A DNA stretch of 38,512 nt from Glutinoglossum americanum (Eukaryota; Ascomycota; Geoglossomycetes; Geoglossales; Geoglossaceae): assembly GCA_020080175.1 (NCBI GenBank), contig JAGHQL010000219.1:1-38512 (forward strand), read 5' to 3'. Each line of letters begins with the position of its first letter. Positions within the stretch are counted from its first letter, which is position 1. Both the position numbers and the translations under genes were made by a program. The notes below the pieces were generated by a model. That model searched no databases. It was not told the origin of the DNA and saw only the letters and a list, made by a program, of their open reading frames with translations. Below are positions 12,632 to 22,941 of the stretch, in pieces.

Positions 12632-13103
12632 TGTCATGACCCGCAGTCGGTTACCCGGCGAGGCCATTTAGGCCTCCACGGCCGGGTAACTAGCTTGGGT
12701 TACGCAAATGGCAACTTGCCTATATAGCTATATGGATTCCGCAAGCATATATCCTTATTACTTTATGACGTCTGGTCCATTGTTGAATGCCCGTCGTATA
12801 TATAAGCAGCTCGCTGGCCTCCCGCTGGAGGTCAGCGATCAGTTTTTTTACATCTCCTACTTATTAAAATCAAGTCTATTCCGTCTACTCTACATTCTAA
12901 ATCGGGCCAATGTCAAGTCGCCCTAAACCATCGACCATCAAGTTCATCTATTAGTCCTCATACATCTAGGCCTTACTTAGATACAGACTAGTCGGCCAAC
13001 TATCGTCATCGCTGTGAGGTACGACATCATACTGTTATCGAACCCCCTAGACCCCTCGAAGTCGGAGTGCCTTCGTGTCGCCTTGGCATCGAGAGTTCTT
13101 ACA
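12632..13103 (+). mobile_element. LTR family A, copy 1 (472 bp), fossil LTR
   Basis: Starts TGTCATGACC and ends GTTCTTACA. The same 472-bp sequence recurs in reverse orientation at 34457-34928, and in part at 38012, so the ends are defined by comparison within the window. Near its start (about 12650-12691) it holds a strong inverted repeat: GTTACCCGG ... CCGGGTAAC around GAGGCC/GGCCTC. No matching target duplication is seen on the two sides, so this copy is either a rearranged solo LTR or one end of a lost element. The element type (Gypsy or Copia) cannot be told from the LTR alone. Confidence 0.75.
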
Positions 13104-13109
13104 CCTACA

Positions 13110-13320
13110 TATAGATAAGACTTAGGTATATAAGAACTAATAGGTTAACTCAATGGTTTGAGAATGACTATACATTGGTCCGACTTAGAATGTATGGTAG
13201 GTAGGATAGACTTGATTCTAGTAGATAGGAAATATAAAAGACTGATCGCTGACCTCTAAGTAGGAAGCTAGCAAGTCATATATATATACGACAATGAATA
13301 CATAATGACTGGGAGATTAT
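13110..13320 (-). mobile_element. older, diverged LTR family A fragment, inverted
   Basis: This stretch resembles the reverse strand of the same LTR, for example GACTTGATTCTAGTA and the segment ATCGCTGACCTC, so it forms an imperfect inverted repeat with copy 1. It is clearly more diverged than the two full copies, so it is an older insertion. It is fossil LTR sequence without coding content. Confidence 0.6.
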
Positions 13321-15060
13321 ATTGTATATGAATAAGATGTTGTTGATGTTATGTGAGCTAATTACCTGGCTATGAAGGCTTAGCAGCCTTGTTGAGTAAT
13401 CAATCGTAGGTCATGACATCTTGAGTTGAAAAGTGTCAAGAGCAGTATAAGCAAAGCTATGGTGAAGAAAGTTGATTGTCTATGTTAATGAAGAAGAGTG
13501 AGCAGAAAGAGTAGAACTGTTTCTGTAGTAGAAGTTAACTCTTTTATAGGGAGCTTGACCCTCAGTTCAATTAACTTGCTGAAAGAGACTTATAAATATA
13601 TCATACTTTTAATACAGTAATCTGTAGCTTGTATATTTTGATTTCAATCTGGTTTCTATTACATAGCTTAAGTATAGCTACTAAAAGCTAGTTCAGACTC
13701 TTGTCTTCTGCCGGATTTTCCTAAAATGACCTAACAAAATACTAATCAAGAGAAACATGACTTATCTATAATGTTGATGTAGCCCTGAGTTAAATTATCC
13801 TATACAGTAATCAGCTCCCATATGCCTTATTAGTACCTGAGTATGTAACTTTTGGATTGTATAAATCAAAAGCAATTTGTTATGACCTGGCTGGTATAGT
13901 ATGGAGCCACCTTTGTGAAGCTCTTCTCTTAACATATCAAGGATACTTAGTTATTAGTTTAGCTTAAATTAAATTACATCAAAGAGGTGTAAACTAATCT
14001 GAATAGGCTTTATCTAACTGTGAAATGATCGAATGAACTTGGCATTACCTTATTACCTTTTGCAAAAAGCTATTGATTTGCAAAAGAGTTGTTTCAGATA
14101 CTTAGACCTGAACAGTTTTTATTCACTTATATAATGGTAGCTGTAAAAGGCCTAAGCTAAACTTCAGTGATATATGTAAAAGCAACAGTATTATAAATAT
14201 GATATAGCATATATGTAGTTCTGTCTAATATATAGAGGAATTAGTGTCTAGTTTCCAGTTAAGCGACAACTCACTTACCTCATTCAAAATACTGCTAGTT
14301 GCTAGTCACACCTTAATATAAGGGTATTATATTGTTTTTTCAATGAAATCATCACTAAATTTAATCAATCAAGTTTTTTAATAATTGTCTTGAATTCCTC
14401 TATCATTTATAAATAACTTTATTTATTTTAGTATTGTGGTTCACTTTTATATAGAGAGGGTGTTGTTGTTATATACTTTTATTTAAAGAAAAGTTGTATA
14501 ATTCCTTAATTACTACATTACTAATTATTCTACAAATTAGTATATATTGTAATGTTATAGCTCTAGATACTCTTGCATATTTACTTTGATTAATTTAACT
14601 TGAACATTATTAAGATATTTATATTAGCAATTAACACATGAGTTATTGTAGTGAGTTTTGTATATTTTATACTAAAGTTAATATTGTTACTACACAAATC
14701 GCTAAAGTTTTACTTAGGCCCTCCCACATTCGGCTTAAGTAAGCAAAGTGACTATTTAATAGAATGTGTAGGCTTAGGTATCTGAAGTAAGTAAAAGAGT
14801 TACACTAAAGATACTTAGTCAGAATACATATTCAGAGTAAGTTAATATTTTTGGTAACTTACAAAGTGAAAGAGAATTATTAATCATTCAACTACTTATT
14901 ATTTTAATATTTCTATGAGATCTAGTGGTAAAAAGCTGAGTACTTAGAATTGAGGAAGACTAAAGATACTTCGACTTAGGAGGGGAGTTATTTGATAAGC
15001 CATGAAAAAAAATAATAGATATATCTATATCCATATCCATATATAATATTTGTTTAAGCT
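13321..15060. other. AT-rich gene-free stretch
   Basis: About 1.7 kb with very low GC, frequent TA and no open frame of note. No domain, RNA gene or clear tandem repeat was recognised. Composition matches RIP-degraded repeat DNA, so it is probably the remains of one or more transposons, but no family can be named. Confidence 0.5.
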
Positions 15061-15218
15061 AGTGAAATTTAGTTCTTCATCTTTATATCATCATTACTAT
15101 TCTCCTTTTCTTCTATTCTCTTATTATCGTTATCATCACTAATACTCATATTTTCTTCCTTATTATCTATTGTAAGCATCCTCTCGATATCCTCACTATT
15201 AGTTTCCAAGCCATGCTT

Positions 15219-17470
15219 TTAATAATAGAAATATAAATGTTTATCAAAAAACTTTCTCTCCATCTCCTCTAGATGGCCATATACCTCTTTATACTTCATG
15301 ATCAACTTTTCTCTCCTGACTGTAACATATGCTCTGACTCTCTTATCATTATCACCTAGTAGGATATCTCTTTCTTTACAAACTTGAGAGTCTGTCCATT
15401 TCCTCCTACTCACTAAAGCATCTTCAAGAGCCAAAGAACTCTCCATGACAATAGAACCTGGGAATCGAAAGCCCAGAAGACCATACCGTAGAGTCTGACT
15501 ACTAGACTCTCTGACAGAAGCCTCAAGATCTCTATGGCAGGTGACCAGCTCACTTCAAGAAAGGGTGCTGTGTACTTCTCTAAGTCTTCATGGTTCTTAT
15601 GGATACCAGAATACCAAGAATTTAGTATTCTATGCCTGCAAATAGAGAAAGAGGTAGAGCCATGAATAATTTCAGGTCTTGTGACCCTAATACCGAAGGC
15701 CGGGTATGAGGCTGGCTCCGGTTCTCCCCAGTCACGTCTATCTTCAGTACGGTAGGAAGTACTGCAGTTGGTGGTGAAGCCAGCTAGATCTTTTCCACAC
15801 CCAAGGCGACGAGCATGCCACTCTTTAATATGATGATGGAAGCTAAGTATAACCACGGTACAACCATCGGACTCTTCATCGTCCAAGGACATACTAGAGC
15901 TGAGCAAATTGCCGCCACTATTATTTTGGACAAATTTGGAGGTATTGAGATCTAGGTGGAGGAAGCCAGTAGTTTCGCCACCTGCATCAGTGTCTTTGGT
16001 GATGTAAGGATAGGTAATGAGTCTCCAATTCTTGTCCGGACGAGCGGAGGCAATGATAGCATACCAGACAGGATCCTGTCGAACGAGCTGTTGTATTAGG
16101 CTATAGAACATATTCCTGAGCCAGCTCAGACGGGATCTACCTGACAGGTTACGGTGATGGTGCCTGTATATCGCAAATTCTACATCGATACTCTTTTTCA
16201 TGTCCTCTCGGTCTAGATAGTCGAAGACGCTGTCAATCACCATAGTGCCATCCTGTTGCCAGATCTGTCAAGCTCCAGCACCTACAAATCTTTCGAAGAT
16301 TTTGGCGGCATTAAAGGTAAACTCCGACAGGGCTACCAGTGTATACCTATAGACGGCAAGCCTATCGGCGTCGACAGCAGGTCTTCTTGACTTGCGAAAC
16401 CATTCGTGATGCTTAAGCTTGAAGTCGGTTAAATGAAATGCATGCCTGAGGACACTAGTAATTTGATTCGTAAGTACTAGGTTGGAATGATTGTTGTGGA
16501 GACCGACAGAGGTAGAGCTCAGAGTGTGGAGATGGCGATGACACATAGTCTCGAGCCCGGCATTACAAGCCAACCTGAGAACTTGAAGACCTGCCTTATC
16601 ATCGGAGTTATCTTGGAGGTTCAAAAGGGCCTCGACCACCTTGGGCGGGCATACACAATTCCCGGATGATGTGATAGGGGTTGGCTGAGTAGAGTTGGCC
16701 ATCATTTTTTGGGCATTGATCAGATTGAAGCCTCGGCGATCGTCGCGATCGGGAACAGGTAAAGTCTCAATATAGTTATCCTCTTCTTTTTCCTCTCCTC
16801 CATTACCCTCCTCGTCCTCCTCGTCGCCGTTCTCATCGTCTTCTATGCGTTGGGTAGTAGGTTTGGCCTTGACTCGCAGCTGAGAGCTGGGTTTGAGTGT
16901 CTGGAGTCGGGCGTTGGCCTTTAAGTGCTTAATGACAGCTAAGACATCGCCCTGGTGCAGGTATTCATGCTTCAGAAGGCTAGGAGTAGACCTCCGAGCC
17001 AGGACAGCTAAGTGCAGTAGTGGAATAGCTGTCTCGAGGATACAGATCTTGCTAAGAGTGGCAAGATTGCAAAGGATTCTCTCACTGAATATGGGAGGCT
17101 GCAGATCGGAGGGTAATGCGGCATCTGGGAAAAGTTCCCAGTTGTTTAAGATCATGCTAATTTCTCCTTTTCTTCTACCAACATTAGCTTGATGCCTGCC
17201 TAGAATATGTCTAAGGGTATAGTCGTAGTCAATATCCTGCTTCAAGACTTCAAGGCTGGAGTAGCGAGTATTCCATAGAGTATTCGCATTGAGATAATCC
17301 CAAGCTTCAGCGATGAGTTCCGTAAGCTGAGCATTCCTCTCAGTAGCTACTTGAAAGAAGTTCACAAGCTTAGAGAGCTGTTCATTTGCAGTAAGGCCTT
17401 GGAGCGCATTGCGGATTGCGTCTTTGACTGATATTGTCTTTTCGGTAGTGACGATCGTAAGGAGGTCCAT
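15219..17470 (-). pseudogene. decayed fungal gene resembling a 2OG-Fe(II) dioxygenase
   Basis: A start at 17470 opens a 400-codon frame that ends at a TGA (16270-16268). The same frame continues past it (QIWQQDGTMVIDSVFDYLD) to about 15490. The coding sense then moves to another frame (GFRFPGSIVMESSLALEDAL) and ends at 15219. This is one ancestral gene of about 750 codons with one CGA-type stop and one frameshift. The N-terminal half is helical with an acidic low-complexity linker (DDENGDEEDEEGN). The C-terminal half has HLD in GFLHLDLN, a block MSLDDEESDGCTVV, and RVTRPEIIHGST. Such HxD...R/H spacing is expected for a 2-oxoglutarate/Fe(II) double-stranded beta-helix, and the whole resembles a large uncharacterised ascomycete family. 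Function is inferred from these motifs only. The pogo transposon sits 23 bp upstream of the ATG. Confidence 0.6.
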
Positions 17471-17492
17471 TGCGGACAGGGAAGTTAACCAA

Positions 17493-19351
17493 TAACGTAA
17501 TTTACCACCTAGTGGGCCGTATCACCTAGTGGGCCGAAATTCGCGACGCGTAACTATTGTTCTTACTATAGTTCTACAACGCGTCAATGGCAATACCAGC
17601 TCAACGAGCTGCTTTACATAAAGAAGGTAGGCTTGAATTAGCTATTCAAGCCTACCAACGGGGCGAAATTCAAAGTTATCAGAAAGCTTCAACAACTTAC
17701 GATATATCGCGAACTAGCATGCAACGACGAATCAGTGGAATACCACCGCAACGAGGTTCCATTTCAACAACGCGCCTTCTTACTCCTACAGAAGAAGAGA
17801 GTCTAGTGCAGTGGATCCTTTCGCTCGATCGTCGCGGTATGCCACCAAGAATTGTAGGTGTACGCGACATAGCGCAATATCTTCTTACGCAGCGCGGCGG
17901 ATCTAACCCACCTCCGTAAGTTGGAATTCACTGGGTTCGAAGATTCATCAATCGACATGATGAATTGAAGTCAAAATATAATCGAAAATACGATTACCAG
18001 CGTGCACAAACTGAAGATCCAAAGCTAATTCGGAAGTGGTTTGAGCGTGTACAAAGCATAATTGCTGAGTATGGCATCCACAGTGATGATATCTACAACT
18101 TTGACGAAACGGGCTTTCAAATGAGTGTCATATCAACTGCAAAAGTAGTTACTAGTTCTGACAGAGCTGGTAGACCGCGAATTATACAGCCAGGCAATTG
18201 AGAATGGGTTTCTGTTGTTGAAGCAATCAATGCTCGTGGAGTTGCAATACCACCACTTATAATTTTCGAAGGAAAGATACATCAAGCAAGCTGGTACGAA
18301 TATATTCCTGACAATTGGTCAATTTCCGTGAGCGATAACGGCTGGACGAATAACGAGATCGGATTTATATGGCTAAAAAATGTGTTTAATAAACACACTA
18401 AGCATTGCACTGTCGGCCGGTACAGAATGCTGATTTTTGACGGTCACGGAAGCCATGTTACACCTGAATTCGACTATTACTGCCGCGAAAACGGAATTGC
18501 TGTTCTTTGCATGCTACCGCACTCATCGCATATTCTGCAACCGCTCGATATTGGTTGCTTCTCAGTGTTAAAGCGATTATATGGGCAACAAGTGGAGCAA
18601 TTGATGGGCGTTGGTATTAGCCACATCGATAAGCAAGAATTCTTGCAGTTATATTGGCAGGTTCGCCCTAAAGCGTTACATATAACGAATATACGAAGCA
18701 GCTTCGCAGCTGCAGGCCTCGTTCCATATAATCCGAATCGTGTATTGTCACTTCTCAATTTGCAATTGCGTACGCCATCACCGCAACACCGCCCCCGATC
18801 AGCAGAATCATGGAAAGCAGAAACACCACATAATATTATCGAATTGCAGCATCAAACGGAACTCATTAAGTGATATTTACAACAGCGATCACGAAGTCCT
18901 CCATCACCTACTGAGCAAGCTCTTAACCAATTAGTTAAAGGTTGCAAAATGGCGATGCATAGTGCGGTTTTACTTACAGCTCAGAATGAACGCCTTCTTG
19001 CTGAAAACGAGCGCCAAAAACGAAAGAAAGCAAAAAAGCGATCGTATATTGCAAAAGGAGGTGCTCTAACAGGTGCTGAAGCCCTGAGTTTAATAAAAAA
19101 CGGTGATAGTAGCCAGAATAATGGTACAGCAGAGATACCGGCCGAAGTGCGGCCACGAGCACCACGTAAATGTAGCTTATGTTCATCACTTGAACATACT
19201 GCCCGCACATGCTCAGAGCGTCAGAGTATTGTTTAGTATGTAATTTATCGCAATGCAATCTATGGTTGTTGAGTTTTTCAATCAATTGGTTACTGCGTCG
19301 CGAATTTCGGCCCACTAGGTGATACGGCCCACTAGGTGGTAAATTACGTTA
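17493..19351 (+). mobile_element. pogo/Fot1-like DNA transposon, 1,855 bp with TA target duplication
   Basis: The element runs 17495..19349 and is flanked by TA (17493-17494 and 19350-19351), the target site of the Tc1/mariner superfamily. Terminal inverted repeats of about 55-60 bp begin ACGTAATTTACCACCTAGTG and are almost identical at the two ends (17495-17553 and 19294-19349). Within each, the block CACCTAGTGGGCCG occurs twice, 17 bp apart, probably a double transposase-binding site. One transposase gene fills most of the interior. Near-identical ends and few stops point to a recent insertion. Confidence 0.93.
17587..19236 (+). pseudogene. pogo/Fot1-like DDE transposase with three in-frame stops
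   Basis: One frame runs 550 codons from ATG 17587 to the TAG ending at 19236, interrupted only by TAA 17917, TGA 18199 and TGA 18871. All three are one C-to-T change from Gln or Arg codons. The N-terminus is a psq/CENP-B-type helix-turn-helix region (KASTTYDISRTSMQRRISG, then TPTEEESLVQWILSLDRRG). The DDE_1 catalytic core shows Asp in NFDETGF, Asp in IFDGHGSH and Asp in QPLDIGCF, 35 residues after the second. A basic coiled stretch (ENERQKRKKAKKR) and a zinc knuckle (CSLCSSLEHTARTC) end the protein. It would cut and paste the element. As it stands, it needs mobilisation in trans by an intact relative. Confidence 0.92.
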
Positions 19352-19361
19352 TTTCGCAAAA

Positions 19362-19414
19362 GGCCGGTTAGTCAGCCCGTGTCCAAAATTTGGACACGGG
19401 CTGACTAACCGGCC
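19362..19414. repeat. 53-bp perfect palindrome
   Basis: Two 26-base arms (19362-19387 and 19389-19414) are exact reverse complements around a single A at 19388. The left arm begins GGCCGGTTAGTCAGCCCGTG and the centre reads TCCAAAATTTGGA. It lies 12 bp beyond the right end of the pogo element. The same AAAATTT core occurs in the shorter palindrome at the Tc1-like end (11985-12001), so it may be a pair of fused transposon ends or a tiny foldback element. It could form a cruciform or hairpin. Confidence 0.9.
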
Positions 19415-19552
19415 CAATAAGATTAGTTATCAATTCTAGGACTGCTCGCCCAGGCCGCCCAGCTACCTAAGACTTCTGTCACAGAATGTCTGCGCGATGT
19501 CTCTAGTCAACTAACTCAATTCTTTGAAAACAGCTACAGAATTCGCCATCTC

Positions 19553-19614
19553 ACAAGGGTGTAGCAGAAACGGGTCGGCCACCTCCCTGCTAGCGCAGGC
19601 AAACTGCAGAGAGC
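19553..19614 (+). repeat. inverted repeat, left arm (pair with 21689-21751)
   Basis: Reads ACAAGGGTGT...CTGCAGAGAGC and matches the reverse strand of 21689-21751 at about 89% by eye, including a run CGGGTCGGCCACC and CCTGCTAGCGCAGG. The pair brackets the decayed membrane-protein gene. No target duplication is obvious outside it. Confidence 0.75.
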
Positions 19615-20166
19615 TAAACAACCATGCTATTCCCTACCATTTCTATGCCTCCAACGCCAAGGGCTCCTACCATGACGTCGCCGTACATCAGTAACAAAGG
19701 AACAACCACTCGCGACCACACAGATCACTTGCACGCTCCGAATAAGAGAGGGATGAGCTCACTGTTTGCTTTAATTGCAGCTAACGTGTTGGTTTCCTGT
19801 GCAGCGCTGTGGAGCAGATTGGCAAGTGAGGGTGTTGTGGTTAATGTCGCCGAGGCGTTCACCTTTTTCAGCTTCACTCTTTCAGTGATGACATCTTGGA
19901 CTCATTTATGGAGAAGGGGGCGCCAAAGGGCTTGAAACGGTTCAAATAGACATGTGTAAGTTTTGTCCGCCGCTTCATCTTGGGTTGGGTGATGTGTTGC
20001 ATACTAATACAGGAAAGTGCTGCGGACGAACATTCACAGAGACAGTGCGTGAATTGCGGAAGGGAGCTGCAGAAGATTGGGTTCGGTCCGTGAGTACTAT
20101 CCAAAATGGGCAAGTGACGCACTCATCATCAGATGGGCGGGGGCCAGAAAATAATCAGACGGGAGG

Positions 20167-20272
20167 TGCTTCTAACTCATCAGCTCCCCACCAATCAGGC
20201 GAGGTGTCGCCTTCCGCCGGCTCATCAGTTCCCCACCAATCAAGTGAGGGGTCGTCTTCCGTCAGCTTATGA
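20167..20272 (+). repeat. 45-bp tandem duplication in the membrane-protein gene
   Basis: Two copies of about 45 bp lie head to tail (about 20176-20220 and 20221-20265). They encode SSAPHQSGEVSPSAG and SSVPHQSSEGSSSVS. They differ by several transitions. The unit length is a multiple of three, so frame is kept. Confidence 0.75.
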
Positions 20273-20707
20273 ACGTCTTCCCAAGCTGATGAGCCGAGCG
20301 CTCGTTATACTCTTCTCTGTTTCAAAGAAGGGCGGCATGCCATTCGCTTGGTACATAGCGATATGCAAAACACCTTCCAAGACTGCAAGATGTTTGAGAA
20401 GCTGCGCTCGGAATACTAGTGGAATTCCAAGTGGGGCCTGCAAACCTGGTGGCGTTGGCCCCCAAGGTTTAGATATTGGATCCGCCTCACACAACTCAAA
20501 CATATCGAGTTCAAGAAGGTACACCTTTCTCCTCCCTCATGCAATAAAGAAGCTGACGGCTCCCAGTTCACTCTTTTCCGCAGTTACGAAAGCTATAACA
20601 CAGACGGCGAAACACTCGGCGGCAGAGTCGATATTAACGAAGATAAGGGCGACGATCCATTGCCTTCTAATAGTGAAAACAGCTTTTACCACGAAGCAGG
20701 AAATTCG

Positions 20708-20917
20708 GCACTAGCTGGGGAACAGTCGGTGCTAGCTAGGGAACCATCAGCACTAGCTACAGAACTACTCGAAATCACTGAGAAACTATCCCAAATAGCT
20801 GAGGAACTGTTGGCACTAGCTGGGGAACAGTCAGCACTAGCTAGGGAACCATTAGCACTAGCTGGGAAACTGTTGGCAATAGCTGAGAAACTGTTGGCAC
20901 CAGTTGGGGAACCGTCG
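20708..20917 (+). repeat. 21-bp minisatellite, ten copies, coding for 7-residue repeats
   Basis: Ten consecutive 21-base units of the type GCACTAGCTGGGGAACAGTC encode heptads such as ALAGEQS, VLAREPS, ALATELL, QIAEELL and AIAEKLL. A 7-residue unit with Leu and Ala at fixed places would favour a coiled coil. No unit is lost from frame. The array separates the soluble part of the protein from its C-terminal membrane helices. Confidence 0.9.
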
Positions 20918-21268
20918 GCATCAGATATAGAACCCCCAATACCTCGATGCGCTATGATGCACTTTTTCAACAGACCGGTAGACGCTGGGAACCTTAGGAC
21001 CTATTTGAAAGTACTGCCAAAGAGAAAGGAGTTCCTTAAGCATAAGGGAAATGATACAGTTGGATGGGGCTTATTTTATAAGGAAGAGGCGTCTTGGTTT
21101 ATGGTTGCAGCAATCCCAGGCTTGCTTGGACTCTTTGCATTGTGTTGGTTTGCGTTAAAGAGTGGGGAAGACTTTAAAGATGCTTCTCCGCCTGCTATCA
21201 TTGCAATGGCATTTGCAGGGGTAGCTTTAACTGTGATTAAAGAGATTGCCGAGCAGAATGTTGGTTGA

Positions 21269-21688
21269 GAGGTATGCATTCTATGCTACTTAGGAAAACG
21301 TGACAGACGGAGTGTGGCAGAGCAAATGGTGCATCATCTAGTTCTGCATTTAGCCTATCTTCGCCTTTCATAAATACATAAGCAGTATAATGAAACTTAT
21401 TATTAATCAGAATGCTAGATGATTCTGTCAAGCAGGAATTTGTGCTTATACTGTACCTGTCGGTGCTACGAAGCAGACAATGGTCTGATAGTTTAGATTC
21501 GTTTACGCCATAGCACAAGGGTAACCCATATGGCTGCGGGCCTGTTCTTGCGTTGTAGAAAAGCATTACGGTCCTTCAGGCCGACGAGCATGAAAGGCAG
21601 GCGCAGCTGATTCTAAGTAGGAGTGGGGTCTCCGCGTTTAGGCGTCGGAGATACGTTTAGCCGCCACCAGCATTTCATCTTCCCAAGC
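21269..21688. other. intergenic, 3' of the membrane-protein relic
   Basis: No gene is supported. A 109-codon minus-strand frame across 21237-21566 overlaps the 3' end of the relic and has no recognisable features. Confidence 0.35.
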
Positions 21689-21751
21689 GCTCTCTGCAGT
21701 TTTCCTGCGCTAGCAGGGTGGGTGGCCGACCCGTTCCGGCCACACCCTTGT
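21689..21751 (-). repeat. inverted repeat, right arm (pair with 19553-19614)
   Basis: Reverse-strand partner of 19553-19614. It begins GCTCTCTGCAG and ends ACACCCTTGT on the + strand. The arms are 2.1 kb apart. The similarity stops sharply on the outer side at ACAAGGGTGT/ACACCCTTGT. Confidence 0.75.
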
Positions 21752-22783
21752 TTTGCTCGAGCCGTTGTTATTTCAGCGGGCGGAGAGAAGAGAAGTTGCA
21801 GGTTTTGATGAAGAGCGGCGTGGTGGATAGTGTGAGAAATCTGAGGATAGGTGAACTCGTGTAGTGATTGAATCTACGAGGACAGGCGGCTTATATACAT
21901 GGGGTTAGAGGTTACCCGGCAGGATACTAGCTGCCACATATCCGTCTCACAGATAGGAACCCGAATTTCACCACCATAACTGTCCCAGCGGGCGATCTTG
22001 GCAGACTGAATTCGGCGGCGGCAAGGGGATCATAGCAGCGGCGCGTTAAGCCTTCTCTCTGTGCAGCCCATTTTCTACACCCATCCACGCAGCATCCCAT
22101 CTAGTGTACGCTGAGACTCACACGCCTTTGAACCTATTAAAATGTCTTCCCGGTGCGCCCCAAGTCGAATTTTTAGGGAGTGACCGTCGTTAGGGGTAGT
22201 CTGACTTGCAGTGGAGGGGTTTGGAAGATCCATTGAAGGCAATGGGTGTCATTGGAGGATGGCACAGATTGCGCGTGCTAAAGGGGGAAGCAGCAGCCCC
22301 GCGCCGAAACGCGAGATCACGTCGAGGAGTTGCGGCTGAGCCTCACCACAACCCACCTTGTGGCTACGTCCTATCGAACATGATGCAGTACCCAGAGTGG
22401 GCGCACAGGATCTCTCGACAGAGGATACATACTCTCATTAATTTACTTTTTGTTAGACAATTGGCCCCATTCCCATACTCCGCAGTGGCTGCTCAAAAAC
22501 GGAGTGGCCGCCTCAAAAGGGAGTGGCTGCCCTAAATGGCAGAGTGACAAACCGAAACCCTTTTTGGTGTAGAAGGTTGGTGGGGCTCGCCTAACTAAAT
22601 TCTAACTTTCGTAGGGTGCTGTTACCCGATTGGGCCTAGGTATCAGTACCCAGACCCATAACACCAACTTTCCTACTTTTCCTTTCTCTCTACGCACCGC
22701 AGATGAGGCTTGGTCTTACTTTGTAAGTTCTATCTCCTCCGTTCCACTCCTTGCTCGGCTCTTTCACTTGCTCACTCCTCCTT
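21752..22783. other. intergenic, about 1 kb, small direct repeats
   Basis: No gene is recognised. Three imperfect units of about 20 bp (AGTGGCYGCYYHAAA...) lie at about 22484-22546. The segment after 22660 becomes pyrimidine-rich on the + strand, as is usual for a fungal promoter, and leads into the TATA box of the deaminase gene. Confidence 0.4.
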
Positions 22784-22791
22784 TATAAATA
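22784..22791 (+). promoter_or_regulatory. TATA box of the OTT_1508-type deaminase gene
   Basis: TATAAATA lies 150 bp before the ATG at 22942, after a C/T-rich tract. It suggests a leader of about 120 nt and supports the view that this gene is live. Confidence 0.5.
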
Positions 22792-22941
22792 GCGACATAC
22801 CAAGCCAGAGCCCCAAGACTATTTACAGCCTATTCAAAATGCCTTATCCATAAGCTTTACCCTATTCAATTCCTTACCCTGACTACTTTCCATTTCACTT
22901 ACTCACGTCTTCCCATGCAGAGTTCCCGCTAGGCCATCAGT

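Larger units (their letters stand above)
19624..21268 (+). pseudogene. decayed fungal membrane-protein gene with internal tandem repeats
   Basis: Frame 19624..19935 gives a protein start with two likely membrane helices (SSLFALIAANVLVSCAALW and a Phe/Thr-rich one). Its sense continues in the next frame from about 19919, after a G-run (GGGGG at 19916-19920) where one base has probably been gained. That second frame runs to 21268, broken by TGA 20270 and TAG 20417. It includes KFCPPLHLGLGDVLHTNTGKC, a block GRHAIRLVHSDMQNTFQDCK, then RLTQLKHIEFKKVHL, the minisatellite, NDTVGWGLFYKEEASWF and two C-terminal helices. This order resembles an uncharacterised fungal membrane-protein family. An intron rather than a frameshift at 19919 is possible but no good site pair is seen. 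Function is unknown. Confidence 0.6.

Noticed and set aside
17912-17970. GTAAGT after the first transposase stop as an intron donor
   Set aside because: The following codons (VGIHWVRRFINRHDELK) are conserved transposase sequence, so the region is coding and the TAA is a true stop.
21237-21566. 109-codon minus-strand frame
   Set aside because: Overlaps the 3' end of the membrane-protein relic; no start context, domain or intron signals.
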